Origin: Flagellimonas lutaonensis | GTDB lineage: Bacteria > Bacteroidota > Bacteroidia > Flavobacteriales > Flavobacteriaceae | Reading direction: 5' to 3' | Length of the DNA: 64,000 nucleotides | Assembly: GCF_000963865.1 (NCBI RefSeq) | Contig: NZ_CP011071.1 | Location: forward strand, 3,088,001-3,152,000 | Part shown: in pieces, positions 26,012 to 35,570 of the stretch | How the letters are laid out: each line of letters begins with the position of its first letter | Position numbering within the stretch: the stretch's first letter is position 1 | Program-made: the position numbers and the translations under genes | Notes under the pieces: model-generated | What the model was told of the DNA's origin: nothing | Seen by the model: only the letters and a program-made list of their open reading frames with translations | The model's database searches: none

Positions 26012-27292
26012 ATGCGATTATTTCCAACATTTTGTTTTTCACTATTCTGCCTGTCGCTTGTGGCCCAAGGCCCAAACCTTGAAGAAGAGTACAAGGCCAT
26101 TGAAGAGAAGGTGATCCAATGGCGGCGTGACATCCACCAAAATCCTGAACTGAGCAACCGGGAGTTCAAGACCGCCGAGAAGATTGCCAAGCATTTGCGG
26201 TCATTGGGCATTGAGGTGCAGACCGGGGTGGCCCATACGGGTGTTGTCGGCATTTTAAAGGGAAACAGACCGGGCAAGGTGGTTGCCCTGCGTGCCGATA
26301 TGGATGCGCTTCCGGTGACCGAACGCAATGACCTTCCTTTCAAATCGAACGTAACGGGCGAGTATTTGGGTGAAAAGGTTGGTGTGATGCATGCCTGCGG
26401 CCATGATACCCATGTGGCCATTTTAATGGGTGTAGCTGAAATATTGAGCAAGAACAAAGATAAAATAAACGGCACGGTAAAATTTATATTCCAGCCCGCG
26501 GAAGAAGGGCCACCACCGGGTGAAGAGGGAGGTGCCGCATTGATGATCAAAGAGGGCGTGCTGAAAAACCCTGATGTTGATGCCATTTTTGGCCTCCATA
26601 TCAATTCGCAGACCCCCGTGGGAACGATTCGATACAAATCAGGTGGGGCCATGGCAGCGGCACAGAGCTTCGTCATCAACGTTAAAGGCAAACAGAGCCA
26701 CGGCTCAAGGCCATGGTCTGGCGTAGATCCCATTTTGATCAGTGCCAAGATCATAGACGGGCTACAAACCATCATTAGCAGGGAGATGGACCTTACCAAC
26801 GAGGCCGCGGTGATAACGGTTGGCAAAATCAAAAGCGGTGTACGTTCGAACATCATACCTGAATCAGCAGAAATGCGCGGTACCATTCGCACCCTCGATT
26901 ATAATATGAAAGAGAAAATAAGTCGACGGATGAAAGAAATGGTGGCCACCATTGCCAAGGCATATGGAGGCGAAGCGACCATCGACATTCAAGATAACAC
27001 CGATATTACCTACAATGACCCTGATCTGGTTACCCAGATGCTGCCCACTTTGCAACGGGTGGCCGGTACGGATAATGTGGTCACGCAGAACGCCATTACC
27101 GGGGCAGAGGATTTTTCTTATTTTCAAAGGGAAGTGCCCGGTTTCTTTTTCTTTTTGGGAGGAATGACGCCCGGAAACGAGAACCCCTACCCCCACCACA
27201 CCCCCGATTTCTTGATTGATGATAGCGGACTGGTTTTGGGAGTGAAGGCCATGACCGAACTGGCGTTGGATTATTTAGAGAATGGACAGTAA
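26012..27292 (+). CDS. Exported M20 family amidohydrolase
   Basis: The 426-residue product has a signal peptide ending at Ala18-Gln19. It matches the M20D branch (IAA-amino acid/hippurate hydrolase-like). Metal and catalytic motifs are MHACGHDTHVAILMG, PAEEG followed by GGAALMI, and FGLHI, with a dimerisation domain in between (KQSHGSRPWSGVDP). These enzymes remove N-acyl groups from amino acids with two metal ions. Export suggests it acts on peptidoglycan- or diet-derived N-acyl amino acids; the exact substrate is not visible. It is flanked closely by dsrE upstream and the OmpA-like gene 13 bases downstream. Confidence 0.9.
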   Translation: MRLFPTFCFSLFCLSLVAQGPNLEEEYKAIEEKVIQWRRDIHQNPELSNREFKTAEKIAKHLRSLGIEVQTGVAHTGVVGILKGNRPGKVVALRADMDALPVTERNDLPFKSNVTGEYLGEKVGVMHACGHDTHVAILMGVAEILSKNKDKINGTVKFIFQPAEEGPPPGEEGGAALMIKEGVLKNPDVDAIFGLHINSQTPVGTIRYKSGGAMAAAQSFVINVKGKQSHGSRPWSGVDPILISAKIIDGLQTIISREMDLTNEAAVITVGKIKSGVRSNIIPESAEMRGTIRTLDYNMKEKISRRMKEMVATIAKAYGGEATIDIQDNTDITYNDPDLVTQMLPTLQRVAGTDNVVTQNAITGAEDFSYFQREVPGFFFFLGGMTPGNENPYPHHTPDFLIDDSGLVLGVKAMTELALDYLENGQ

Positions 27293-27305
27293 AAAATATA
27301 AGTGT

Positions 27306-28073
27306 ATGAAAAAAATTACCCTTCTTGTGCTAATGAATGTTCTAATGCTCTCTACACTGCAGGCCCAGCGAAAGAGCGAACTGTTGGCTGAAATTGATAC
27401 GCTAAGGACAAAGCTTCGCATGGTCGAAGATTCCCTTGCAAAATACCAACGTATCGCCTCTGCGAACGAAGCCCAGGCAAAAACGCTTCAAAACCAGAAT
27501 GAAAGCCTTCGTGAAGCCAATGCCACCCTCATGAAAAACCTGAACAGTTTTTCAGAGATATCAAGTAAGAACTCCGAGACGGTAAATAAGGCCTTGGCCA
27601 GTCTTAAAGAAAAAGAGCAACAGATGAAGTTAATAACCAATACCTTTTCATCGAATGATTCGTCGGCCATTGCATTGATCACCAAGGGGAAGCAGACCTT
27701 GGGGGAAGATGCCAAACTAGGCACCGGTAACGGAACTGTGGTTATTGGTAATAGTCTCGCTTCGCTTTTCGGAAGTGACACGGCCACAACCCTTGCCCCA
27801 GAAAGCGGTGAATGGTTAAATCGGATAGCACAATTCTTAAATCTGGCCCCCGACCGCAAGGTTGTGGTACAAGGGCTCAACATTACCGGCGAATTTGGCC
27901 TTACCTTACAACAGGTCACTGCTGTTGCCAGTGCCCTTATAGAAAACCACAATGTAGCGCCTGAACGTATTCAAATTGAGGTGAGGGACGGTAATTTCAA
28001 GGAAGGAATCAACATTAGACTGGAGCCTGACCACGAAGATTTCTATAAAAAAGTAAAGGAAAGCCTTAACTAA
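27306..28073 (+). CDS. Coiled-coil periplasmic protein with degenerate OmpA-like domain
   Basis: I take the ATG at 27306, giving 255 residues with a signal peptide ending LSTLQAQ; an ATG at 27282 overlaps the upstream gene and would bury the signal. A coiled coil (about residues 25-120) is followed by a domain that tracks the OmpA domain of the 21305 gene: GNGTVVIGNSLASLFGSD, then a helix, then VVVQGLNITGEFGL. The cell-wall-binding GHTDN is replaced by GLNIT, so peptidoglycan binding is doubtful. It looks like a divergent paralogue. It follows the M20 gene by 13 bases. Confidence 0.75.
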   Translation: MKKITLLVLMNVLMLSTLQAQRKSELLAEIDTLRTKLRMVEDSLAKYQRIASANEAQAKTLQNQNESLREANATLMKNLNSFSEISSKNSETVNKALASLKEKEQQMKLITNTFSSNDSSAIALITKGKQTLGEDAKLGTGNGTVVIGNSLASLFGSDTATTLAPESGEWLNRIAQFLNLAPDRKVVVQGLNITGEFGLTLQQVTAVASALIENHNVAPERIQIEVRDGNFKEGINIRLEPDHEDFYKKVKESLN

Positions 28074-28134
28074 AGGTAGGCCATACTTTTTATGAAAATA
28101 GTGCGTTGTACAAAAAGAATCAAACCATCCTAAC

Positions 28135-28656
28135 ATGACAGGAGACCAAATCCTACAACTTTTTGCATTTCTATTGCCCGCCGTGGTAACCGGGGCCGTG
28201 GCATTTTACTTTTTCCGTTTGCATACCAGAAACGAAGAAGGCCGACGAAGATTTCTTTTGCATAAAGAAACATCAAAACAAGCTCTTCCCATACGATTGC
28301 AGGCCTATGAGCGAATGGCCCTCTTCTTGGAGCGCATCGCAATCAATAATCTGGTGGTGCGTGTATCGCCCCAAGGGCAAGACAAGTCAAAGTATGAAAA
28401 CCTGTTGGTCAAACAGATAGAGAACGAGTTTGAGCACAACCTCTCGCAGCAAATCTACATGAGTGATGAGTGCTGGAACATCATCAAGGCCGCCAAGAGT
28501 GCCACCATCCAAATTATTCGTTCTGCGGCCATGAGCGAGGCCGATTCGGCCGATAGACTTCGAGAAGACATTCTCAACCAGACCATGGAAAAACAATCGC
28601 CTTCGACCACTGCCCTTTCCTATATCAAAAAAGAGGTCAGCGATCTTTGGGGATAA
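28135..28656 (+). CDS. Conserved protein with one N-terminal membrane helix
   Basis: The 173-residue product has one membrane segment near the start (LFAFLLPAVVTGAVAFYFF), then a charged, mainly helical cytoplasmic part including LPIRLQAYERMALFLERI. I recognise this as a protein common in flavobacteria but know no function for it. It lies 61 bases after the OmpA-like gene on the same strand and may belong to that operon. Confidence 0.75.
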   Translation: MTGDQILQLFAFLLPAVVTGAVAFYFFRLHTRNEEGRRRFLLHKETSKQALPIRLQAYERMALFLERIAINNLVVRVSPQGQDKSKYENLLVKQIENEFEHNLSQQIYMSDECWNIIKAAKSATIQIIRSAAMSEADSADRLREDILNQTMEKQSPSTTALSYIKKEVSDLWG

Positions 28657-28929
28657 TAAGTTTAGTTGTTTATGTGTTTAAAAGTTTACATCGGATTGTT
28701 TCTTCCAACATTGCATCTTTAGCCTGTAGAGAATGATAAAGGCAATCATGGCAAGGAAGATTTTTCTAATTCCGTTGTTTCACCGAAACTTTTCCTTCAA
28801 TAACAATGCTTCTTCTAAAAAGGATCTATTTAAAAGCTGATTTTTGAATCCAAGGGCTTAAACCATCCAATATTTTCCTATTTATGAATATTTACCCTAA
28901 ACTTTAAACACAAAAAACAATGTGTTTTT
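28657..28929. other. AT-rich 273-base spacer between converging genes
   Basis: No credible gene or RNA is seen. Near its right end AAACACA (28906-28912) and TGTGTTT (28921-28927) can form a 7-base stem before a run of T, a weak terminator candidate on the plus strand but far from the upstream stop. Confidence 0.4.
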
Positions 28930-29844
28930 TCATTCTTGGATATACGGCTCAATCGGATTGGTTTCGTCATTTTTATTTTTTGCGTATAAGTAACCTTTTT
29001 TCCACCAGAGCGTCATACGTTCTTTGTTAAAAATCAATGAGTTAGTGGTCAATACCGTTGGGGTATAGTAGAAATTGATGATGGCATTGTGCTGGTTGGC
29101 CGTCATTTTACCGATTCTGACATTTTGGTGCTCAATTCGGTCGAGCATGAATGCAAAAATGGTGGTAATCAGTTCAAACGGATTACGCGAGGGCATACGG
29201 TTCAGGTAATTCACCTCTGTGTGCAGCACGATCACATCTACCTCGGTGGCCCCTCTTTTGATCGCCTCCTCTATGGGCACAAGGCTCCCCAGTCCGCCAT
29301 CAGCATATTCACAGCCGTTTTTTCTGACCAAGCTCATAAAGGGTGTGTAATTCGATGATATCCAAATCCAGTCGCAATAATCGTCGTATGTGCAGTCGTT
29401 AATGGATTTATATTCCACTTGGTTCAACGAAAGGTTTGATACGGTTACCACCACATCTGTGGTACTGTTCTTGAGCAAGTTGAATTCTTCAGGAGTGATG
29501 CTACGCCGTATCAGTTCTCTGAGGTTTTCACTTTCACCAAAGGTTTTACTGCCTTTCATGAAGTTTCTGAGTACGTTCCAATGGTTGATGGCAATCATTT
29601 CTTGGCCGTGTTTTCGCTTGATTACAAAGGGGCAGCTACTGAAAATGCTATCTTGATCGACGGAAGAATAAATTTCCTTGATTTTGTCGATCTTGTTGAG
29701 GGCAAGATGTGAAATTAAAAGGCTCCCCGTTGAGGTTCCCACGAAGAGATCGTACCGATGCCTGGCCTCTTCGATCAAAAACTGGGCCACCCCCCCTGCG
29801 AAGGCCCCTTTGCTACCCCCACCTGATATGACCAATGCCCTCAT
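28930..29844 (-). CDS. Patatin-like phospholipase
   Basis: The 304-residue protein has the patatin triad parts: oxyanion-hole loop GGGSKGAFAGG (residues 8-18), nucleophile serine in GTSTG (Ser38) and catalytic aspartate in ADGG (Asp182). Such enzymes cut fatty acyl chains from phospholipids or act on other esters. No signal peptide is present, so it is probably cytoplasmic or peripheral to the inner membrane. Its start overlaps the stop of the upstream M1 aminopeptidase by four bases (ATGA), so the two are translationally coupled. The lipid substrate is unknown. Confidence 0.92.
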   Translation of the reverse strand: MRALVISGGGSKGAFAGGVAQFLIEEARHRYDLFVGTSTGSLLISHLALNKIDKIKEIYSSVDQDSIFSSCPFVIKRKHGQEMIAINHWNVLRNFMKGSKTFGESENLRELIRRSITPEEFNLLKNSTTDVVVTVSNLSLNQVEYKSINDCTYDDYCDWIWISSNYTPFMSLVRKNGCEYADGGLGSLVPIEEAIKRGATEVDVIVLHTEVNYLNRMPSRNPFELITTIFAFMLDRIEHQNVRIGKMTANQHNAIINFYYTPTVLTTNSLIFNKERMTLWWKKGYLYAKNKNDETNPIEPYIQE

Positions 29845-31910
29845 TTTTTGGTAAGCTCGTCAAAAATTGTTCTCATTTCCTTTGAAAGTGTTTTGTACAC
29901 CTCTTTTAAACGCTGTGACATCTGTTGGTCTGCCATAAGTTTTCCCACTAAATTTCTTGAAAACTTTTTGAACTGCCATACGTGGTGATTGGTTGCATCG
30001 ATTAGGTTTACCAGGGCCGTATCCTTAAGTGCATTGATGCTGAATAGATATTGAAAGGCCATTTGGCGCACTTCAAAATGATGGTGTGGTGCGGTGTAGC
30101 CGTTCAGTTCATGAAAATACACTTGCTTATTCTTAGGCGAAACATCTGGGGTCACCAAGGCCAGGGTCAACCACAATAGGCGGATGTTCTTATTCGGAAG
30201 CCCTATCAAACCCTGTGTTTTGTCTAAATACTTTTTTCTTTCGGACGGAAAGTTCGACCACAACTTGAACAGTGCCAGTTCTTGGGTCATATAGCTTTCA
30301 TCTTTAAGAAGCGATTCAAAAGCTTCCTTCAGTTCGAAGGGAATCTTTTCGACCACCTGTGCCACAGCTTGTCTGGTTTTCAAGTCTTTTTCGTTGGTCA
30401 GGATTGTTTTCAAGTCGGGAACGGGAATCTTTTCGCCATACATTAAAATAAGCTGTCTTTTCAACTCGTCTGAGGCGCCACTATGGTACCATTTCATGTT
30501 TTTTATGGTCTCTTCATCGGCATCGTTTAACTGGAAATATGTTTTGATGCCATGTCTGTGTTTTATCAAGTATGTTTTGGTGGCTTCCCAGGGAAATTCT
30601 TCATTTTCCAGCCATTCTTCCTGAAAGCTGGAGAGGTCTTTGCCACTGGCCGTTTCCATTTCGGCCAAAAAATCGGCAATGGTCACGTTTTTAAAACTAT
30701 ATTTTCTTAGATAGTTCGCAACACCGCTTTTAAATGCCTTTTCCCCTACCAGCTGGCGCAGCATCACCAAAGCCCAAGCGCCCTTTTCGTAGAAGGTCAG
30801 GCTGTTCGCATTGGGATTTGTCAATGCCTCTCCATCGCCATTTTCAGATAACGTGTACAAGATTTTGGCCTTGTCCAACAGGTGCCAATAGAAATAGTCT
30901 TCCCCAAAAATTTCTTTTTCTGCCAAATACGCATAATACGTCGCAAAGCCTTCGTGCAGCCAATGGTACTTTCCGCTTGTTTCAGTGACCAGATTGCCAA
31001 ACCATTGGTGGGCCAGCTCATGGGCATTGACATTCACATAGTTTTTATCGATAAATGCGGTGGAATCGATGACATACGTATTCGAAAAAATTGTCAGGGT
31101 GGTATTCTCCATTCCTGCATAGAGAAAATCATGTACCGGTACCTGCTTATAATTTTGCCACGGATAGGGCACTCCAATTTCAGCCTCTAAAAAATCGAAG
31201 ATTTCTTTGGTATACCGATAGCTCGGTTCCACTTTTGTGCTGTCTTTGGGCTCATAGTACAGCTCGATCGGAATGCCAGAATTTGATTTGATGGTTTTTT
31301 TATCAAAATCACCGATGACAAAAGCGGCGAGATAGCTGCTCATGGGGTTTGTCATATCATAATGCCATCTCCGATGGTATTCATTAACGGTATCCAAAGA
31401 TTTCAAGCTTCCGTTGGCCAAAACCTGAAGCCCCATATCTGCGACAATACTTAAATCCACTTCAAGCTTTTCAGTCATATCATCAAAGCTGGGCAGCCAA
31501 TGACTGGTGTATTTGCCCTGGCCTTGGGTCCATATCTGTTCGTTGCCTTCAATTTCATCATCCCACCCCAAGAAATAAACAGTCTGCTTGGGTCGGACTT
31601 CGTAGTCGATTTTTAATTTGTGCGTTCCCAATTGGGCCGGTGCCAAAACACTTATTTTACTGCCATTATACGAATAGGGCGCCGCTTTGCCATTGACCAT
31701 GATTTTGTTGAAATGGGTGTCGATGGCGTCTAGGTAAACAGAATCGGTTTTGTGCAACACTTCGAAGGTATAGACCACGCTTCCCTTAATGGATTTTTCG
31801 ATGGGATCCGGATGAATTGAGACGGTCGCAGAGGTGAAATCCACACGGGCCGGGTTTTGTCCGTAAGACATCAAAGAAACCAAAATAAAGAGCAGGCAGC
31901 ATCGTCTCAT
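29841..31910 (-). CDS. M1 family metallo-aminopeptidase, exported
   Basis: With the ATG at 31910 the product is 689 residues with a signal peptide ending MSYGQ; a longer frame reaches 31967 but has no export signal at its start. The zinc site is intact: HELAH (residues 297-301) and Glu320 in WLHEGFATY, with the substrate-binding GMENT (266-270). It should remove N-terminal amino acids from peptides in the periplasm. It is divergent from recG with only 46 bases between the starts, and is followed by patatin with a four-base overlap. Confidence 0.94.
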   Translation of the reverse strand: MRRCCLLFILVSLMSYGQNPARVDFTSATVSIHPDPIEKSIKGSVVYTFEVLHKTDSVYLDAIDTHFNKIMVNGKAAPYSYNGSKISVLAPAQLGTHKLKIDYEVRPKQTVYFLGWDDEIEGNEQIWTQGQGKYTSHWLPSFDDMTEKLEVDLSIVADMGLQVLANGSLKSLDTVNEYHRRWHYDMTNPMSSYLAAFVIGDFDKKTIKSNSGIPIELYYEPKDSTKVEPSYRYTKEIFDFLEAEIGVPYPWQNYKQVPVHDFLYAGMENTTLTIFSNTYVIDSTAFIDKNYVNVNAHELAHQWFGNLVTETSGKYHWLHEGFATYYAYLAEKEIFGEDYFYWHLLDKAKILYTLSENGDGEALTNPNANSLTFYEKGAWALVMLRQLVGEKAFKSGVANYLRKYSFKNVTIADFLAEMETASGKDLSSFQEEWLENEEFPWEATKTYLIKHRHGIKTYFQLNDADEETIKNMKWYHSGASDELKRQLILMYGEKIPVPDLKTILTNEKDLKTRQAVAQVVEKIPFELKEAFESLLKDESYMTQELALFKLWSNFPSERKKYLDKTQGLIGLPNKNIRLLWLTLALVTPDVSPKNKQVYFHELNGYTAPHHHFEVRQMAFQYLFSINALKDTALVNLIDATNHHVWQFKKFSRNLVGKLMADQQMSQRLKEVYKTLSKEMRTIFDELTKK

Positions 31911-31956
31911 GTTAGAAGGGCAGCAAAAGTCAATCCAAAATACATAATTTAGTCCG

Positions 31957-34101
31957 ATGAACCCCAATTTTCTACAAACCCCTATCGCCTATCTCAAGGG
32001 TGTCGGGCCCAATCGAGCCGAGACCCTAAAGAGCGAATTGGGCGTTCATACCTACGGCGACCTGCTACAGCTCTACCCAAACCGCTATCTCGATAAGACC
32101 CAATACTACAAAATCAACCAATTGAAAGATAGCGGTGCCGATGTACAGATAGTTGGCAAAATTGTACATCTTAAAACGGTTGAACAGAAAAGGGGAAAAC
32201 GGTTGGTGGCCACTTTTGCTGATGATACGGGCAAAATGGAACTGGTTTGGTTCAGAGGCTACAAATGGATTCGTGAGAACATCAAAATAAACGAGCCCTA
32301 TGTAGTGTTTGGGCGGGTGAACCGTTTTGGCAATATCTTTTCAATGCCTCATCCTGAAATGGAACTTCTAAAAAATCATGAAAGAGGGTTGAAAATAGCC
32401 ATGCAGCCCATTTATCCCTCTACAGAGAAACTGGCAGCCAAAGGCATTACCAATAGGGTAATCAGTAAGTTACAACAACAATTGTTGCTCGAATCCAGGG
32501 GGCAGTTTGAAGAAACCCTCCCTTCCATTATTTTGCAGGAGCTGCAGTTACTTCCGAAATCTGAGGCCTTGTTGCACATACACTTTCCCAAAGACCAGGA
32601 ATCATTGGCCAAGGCAAAGTTTCGCCTCAAGTTTGAAGAACTATTTTTTGTACAGTTGCAGCTTATATCAAAAAAAATTATCCGAAAACAGAAAATAAAG
32701 GGATTCCCATTTGAAAAAGTGGGCCATCTGTTCAATACCTTTTTTAGCGAGCACCTGCCGTTTGAACTGACCAAGGCCCAAAAAAGGGTTATCAAAGAAA
32801 TTCGCGCCGATCTTGGCAGCAATGCCCAAATGAACCGGTTGCTTCAGGGTGATGTGGGATCGGGCAAGACCATTGTGGCACTGATGAGCATGTTGCTCGC
32901 CATTGATAATGGCTTTCAGACCTGCCTTATGGCACCCACCGAAATTCTAGCCAACCAACACTACAACGGACTTAAAGAGCTGTTGGGCAAAATGGATGTC
33001 TCCATCGAATTGCTGACCGGCTCTACCAAGAAATCGACTCGCAAAACCATACACGAGCGGCTTGAAAATGGCTCTCTGGACATTCTGGTGGGCACCCATG
33101 CCGTTCTGGAAGAAAAGGTGCGCTTCAAAAGCCTTGGTCTGGCAATTGTTGATGAACAACATCGCTTTGGTGTCGCGCAGCGTTCGAAGTTATGGAAAAA
33201 AGGAGCTTCCCACCCAAGCCCTGATAAAGGGGAGGTTGGGGGGGCTGTTCCACCCCACATTCTGGTCATGACGGCAACCCCTATTCCACGAACATTGGCA
33301 ATGAGCCTTTACGGTGATTTGGACATTTCAATAATAGATGAGCTACCACCCGGTAGAAAGCCAATAAAGACCGTACACCGATATGACTCAAACCGATTAA
33401 AGGTCTTCCATTTTCTGAGGGAGGAAATTAAAAAGGGAAGACAGGTCTATATCGTATATCCCTTGATTCAAGAATCAGAGGCTTTGGATTATAAAGACTT
33501 GATGGATGGATACGAAAGCATCTCTCGTGAGTTTCCAATGCCTGATTATCAAATCTCGATTGTGCATGGGCGCATGAAAGCTGAGGATAAGGATTATGAG
33601 ATGACCCGTTTTGTAAAGGGCGAGACACAGCTAATGGTGGCCACCACGGTTATTGAGGTGGGCGTCAATGTACCCAACGCCTCGGTCATGGTCATTGAAA
33701 GCGCCGAACGGTTCGGGCTTTCACAATTGCACCAGTTACGTGGCCGTGTCGGCCGTGGGGCCGAACAGAGCTATTGTGTTTTAATGACAGGCAACAAACT
33801 TTCAGATGATGCCCGTACACGTTTACAGACCATGGTACGCACCAACGACGGTTTTGAGATTGCCGAGGTCGATTTGAAACTGCGTGGCCCAGGCGACTTG
33901 ATGGGCACCCAACAAAGCGGATTGCTAAACCTGAAAATCGCTGACATTGTCAAAGACAACCAAATCCTTAAAACCGCCCGCCACCATGCCCTTCGGTTGC
34001 TAAAAGAAGATCCTAAAATGGAAAAGCCTGAACATTTACCGGTTCGAAAGCACTATGCAAAAATGGTAAAGGACAAGGCGATTTGGGGGTATATAAGTTA
34101 A
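31957..34101 (+). CDS. recG: ATP-dependent DNA helicase RecG, with an unusual in-frame insertion
   Basis: The 714-residue protein has the N-terminal wedge/OB domain and the SF2 helicase motifs: Walker A GDVGSGKT, IVDEQHRFGV, MTATPIPRTL and the RGRVGRG motif, then the C-terminal TRG region. RecG remodels stalled forks and branched DNA. Between DEQH and TATP, residues 417-431 (from 33205) are extra compared with what I recall of RecG in related bacteria. They are encoded by GC-rich, partly dyad-symmetric DNA unlike the surroundings. The reading frame is kept and all helicase motifs remain, so the protein is probably active. Confidence 0.95.
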   Translation: MNPNFLQTPIAYLKGVGPNRAETLKSELGVHTYGDLLQLYPNRYLDKTQYYKINQLKDSGADVQIVGKIVHLKTVEQKRGKRLVATFADDTGKMELVWFRGYKWIRENIKINEPYVVFGRVNRFGNIFSMPHPEMELLKNHERGLKIAMQPIYPSTEKLAAKGITNRVISKLQQQLLLESRGQFEETLPSIILQELQLLPKSEALLHIHFPKDQESLAKAKFRLKFEELFFVQLQLISKKIIRKQKIKGFPFEKVGHLFNTFFSEHLPFELTKAQKRVIKEIRADLGSNAQMNRLLQGDVGSGKTIVALMSMLLAIDNGFQTCLMAPTEILANQHYNGLKELLGKMDVSIELLTGSTKKSTRKTIHERLENGSLDILVGTHAVLEEKVRFKSLGLAIVDEQHRFGVAQRSKLWKKGASHPSPDKGEVGGAVPPHILVMTATPIPRTLAMSLYGDLDISIIDELPPGRKPIKTVHRYDSNRLKVFHFLREEIKKGRQVYIVYPLIQESEALDYKDLMDGYESISREFPMPDYQISIVHGRMKAEDKDYEMTRFVKGETQLMVATTVIEVGVNVPNASVMVIESAERFGLSQLHQLRGRVGRGAEQSYCVLMTGNKLSDDARTRLQTMVRTNDGFEIAEVDLKLRGPGDLMGTQQSGLLNLKIADIVKDNQILKTARHHALRLLKEDPKMEKPEHLPVRKHYAKMVKDKAIWGYIS
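33205..33249 (+). repeat. Repeat-like in-frame insertion inside recG
   Basis: A 45-base, C- then G-rich stretch with a CCCT...AGGG hairpin (centre near 33224) encodes residues 417-431, rich in Pro, Gly and Ser, in a loop between helicase motifs II and III. Its composition differs from its surroundings and recalls palindromic repeats found between genes in Bacteroidota. I infer insertion of such an element without loss of frame. Confidence 0.5.
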
Positions 34102-34125
34102 AACGCCCAGCATTGCCGGGCGTTT
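34101..34125. terminator. Hairpin between recG and the DUF2911 gene
   Basis: AAACGCCC (34101-34108) pairs perfectly with GGGCGTTT (34118-34125) across a nine-base loop, directly at the recG stop codon. T/A runs on both sides are short, so it may serve as a weak bidirectional terminator for the two converging genes. Confidence 0.6.
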
Positions 34126-34146
34126 ATAGGCTAGGTAAAATGAAGG

Positions 34147-35257
34147 TTAGTTGATGCTCTCGCCCTTTTCTGCTTTTTCAATGTTGGCTTGAACCCTGTC
34201 TCGATTTGCCTGTGCGGGCGCATTTTGCAAAGCAATCTTTAAGTGCTTCAAAGTTGATTTATGGTCACCTTTGGCAGAATAGGCCCTTGCGAGCCCGTAG
34301 TGAACCGGCCAAGTATTCTTATGGTTTTTGGCATTCCATTGAAAGACCTCCATGGCCTTATCGGTTTGCCCCTGCGCGATCAGCTGGCGCCCATAGCCAT
34401 GTACCTGAAATACCGTGCCCAGAGGCAGGGCTTCTTCCATCAATGCTTCTGCCTCGGCAGTCTTGCCCTGCTTGGCCAGAATTTGTGCTTTAATGCTCAA
34501 ATTGTTGAATGTTTTTTGACTGAAGAACTGACCTGCAATGGCCGCATCTATCCATTGCAGCGCTTCATCGAGGTCGCCTCCGTTGTTGAGGGCGAAGTTG
34601 GCGGCCTGCTCCCAAGTCTGGCGATTGAAACCGGGCTGTGCCTGCAATTTTTGACGAATGTCAGCCAATACAATGTCGGTGACTGGCACCTCGATCTTAA
34701 ACGGAACCTGCTTCTTTTCCCAATTCAAAGAGGCCACGGCCGAAGTTGCATCCACTTCATTGAATTCAAATTGTAACTGTTCTTTATGGGGTATTTCTTT
34801 GGTGGTGACATCGACCCGAAGCGCATCTTCGGCAGGGTCGTAAAAAAAGCTGCCCCCAAGCGCCGTGGTTCTTTGAAAAAATAACGGTTGCCGTGTTGTC
34901 TTCATTCATAATCATATGGAGTCCGTATTTACCGGCGGGCAAATCTTTTCCTTCGACTTTGATATCGTCAGTTGTCTTAAAAATGGTGTTCTCATTGGCA
35001 CCGGCCCGCCAAGGCGATTCTGTAGCGGTTCCAAATCCAAGATTGTTCATGCCATACGGCACTAGGTTTCCCCAAATTTCACGATCGTTCACACTCGGTC
35101 GTGAATAGACAATCGTAATATCGGTAATACCTATGCGTTGAGATACCTTGGCTTTTTGACTCCCTCTGGGCAGGTCGAGTTGCGCTAGAGCTTCTGTTGA
35201 AAAACAAAAGACCGCGAGCAGCAGCAGCATGGAAATTTTAGTGTAGCTTCTTTTCAT
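34147..35257 (-). pseudogene. DUF2911 + TPR secreted protein, interrupted by a one-base frameshift
   Basis: The upstream part (ATG at 35257) encodes a signal peptide (VFCFSTEALAQ) and a DUF2911 domain that runs to SKNHGAWG, then goes off frame. The continuation GSFFYDPAEDALRV and a C-terminal region with tetratricopeptide-like helices lie in another frame down to 34147. Removing one G from the five-G run (34853-34857, C on the plus strand) restores TGG GGC AGC and a single frame of about 369 residues. The total length of 1111 bases is one more than a multiple of three, as expected. It may be a true frameshift, a phase-variable site or a sequencing error. Function of DUF2911 proteins is unknown. 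Confidence 0.88.
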
Positions 35258-35570
35258 TGGTTTGTTGTTTGCTGTTAATGAATAAATTAGGTTTTTTCGA
35301 AAATACTGATGTACTCCCGCCATTTTCGTTACCATAGTGTTAATCCGTTTTGCCTTTTTGTTAAACTAAGTACTCTTGCGTGGGCAGACATGGGGCCAGT
35401 GCCCGTTGACAAGGTCATTGGTTGTTGTGCAAAATGGAGTTGGGCATCGTAATTTTCAGAGGTAATATTTCAGCCCCGCTATAGTCTTTCGTAAGTTTGA
35501 AGCTTGATTTTAAGGGCATGAAAAGGGTATTCAAGCGATTACACAACATGTCAACCCTCTAAAATTTGAA
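35258..35570. other. Regulatory spacer between the DUF2911 gene and leuC
   Basis: This 313-base spacer separates divergent genes. It holds the candidate leu promoter at 35492-35499. A 14-codon open frame (35518-35562, with only two Leu codons) precedes leuC but lacks the Leu-rich run of a classic attenuation leader. I see no T-box or other recognisable riboswitch. Confidence 0.5.
35492..35499 (+). promoter_or_regulatory. Candidate -7 element for the leu operon
   Basis: TAAGTTTG matches TAnnTTTG exactly, 72 bases upstream of the leuC ATG. A TTT at 35468-35470 lies at roughly the -33 position, an imperfect match to TTG. Confidence 0.45.

Noticed and set aside
34147-34905. Two separate overlapping genes in the DUF2911 region.
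   Set aside because: The two frames join into one continuous domain protein when one G is removed; the start of the second frame has no function of its own.
35518-35562. A 14-codon open frame before leuC as a leader peptide for attenuation.
   Set aside because: Only two Leu codons, not consecutive, and no following terminator/antiterminator pair is visible.
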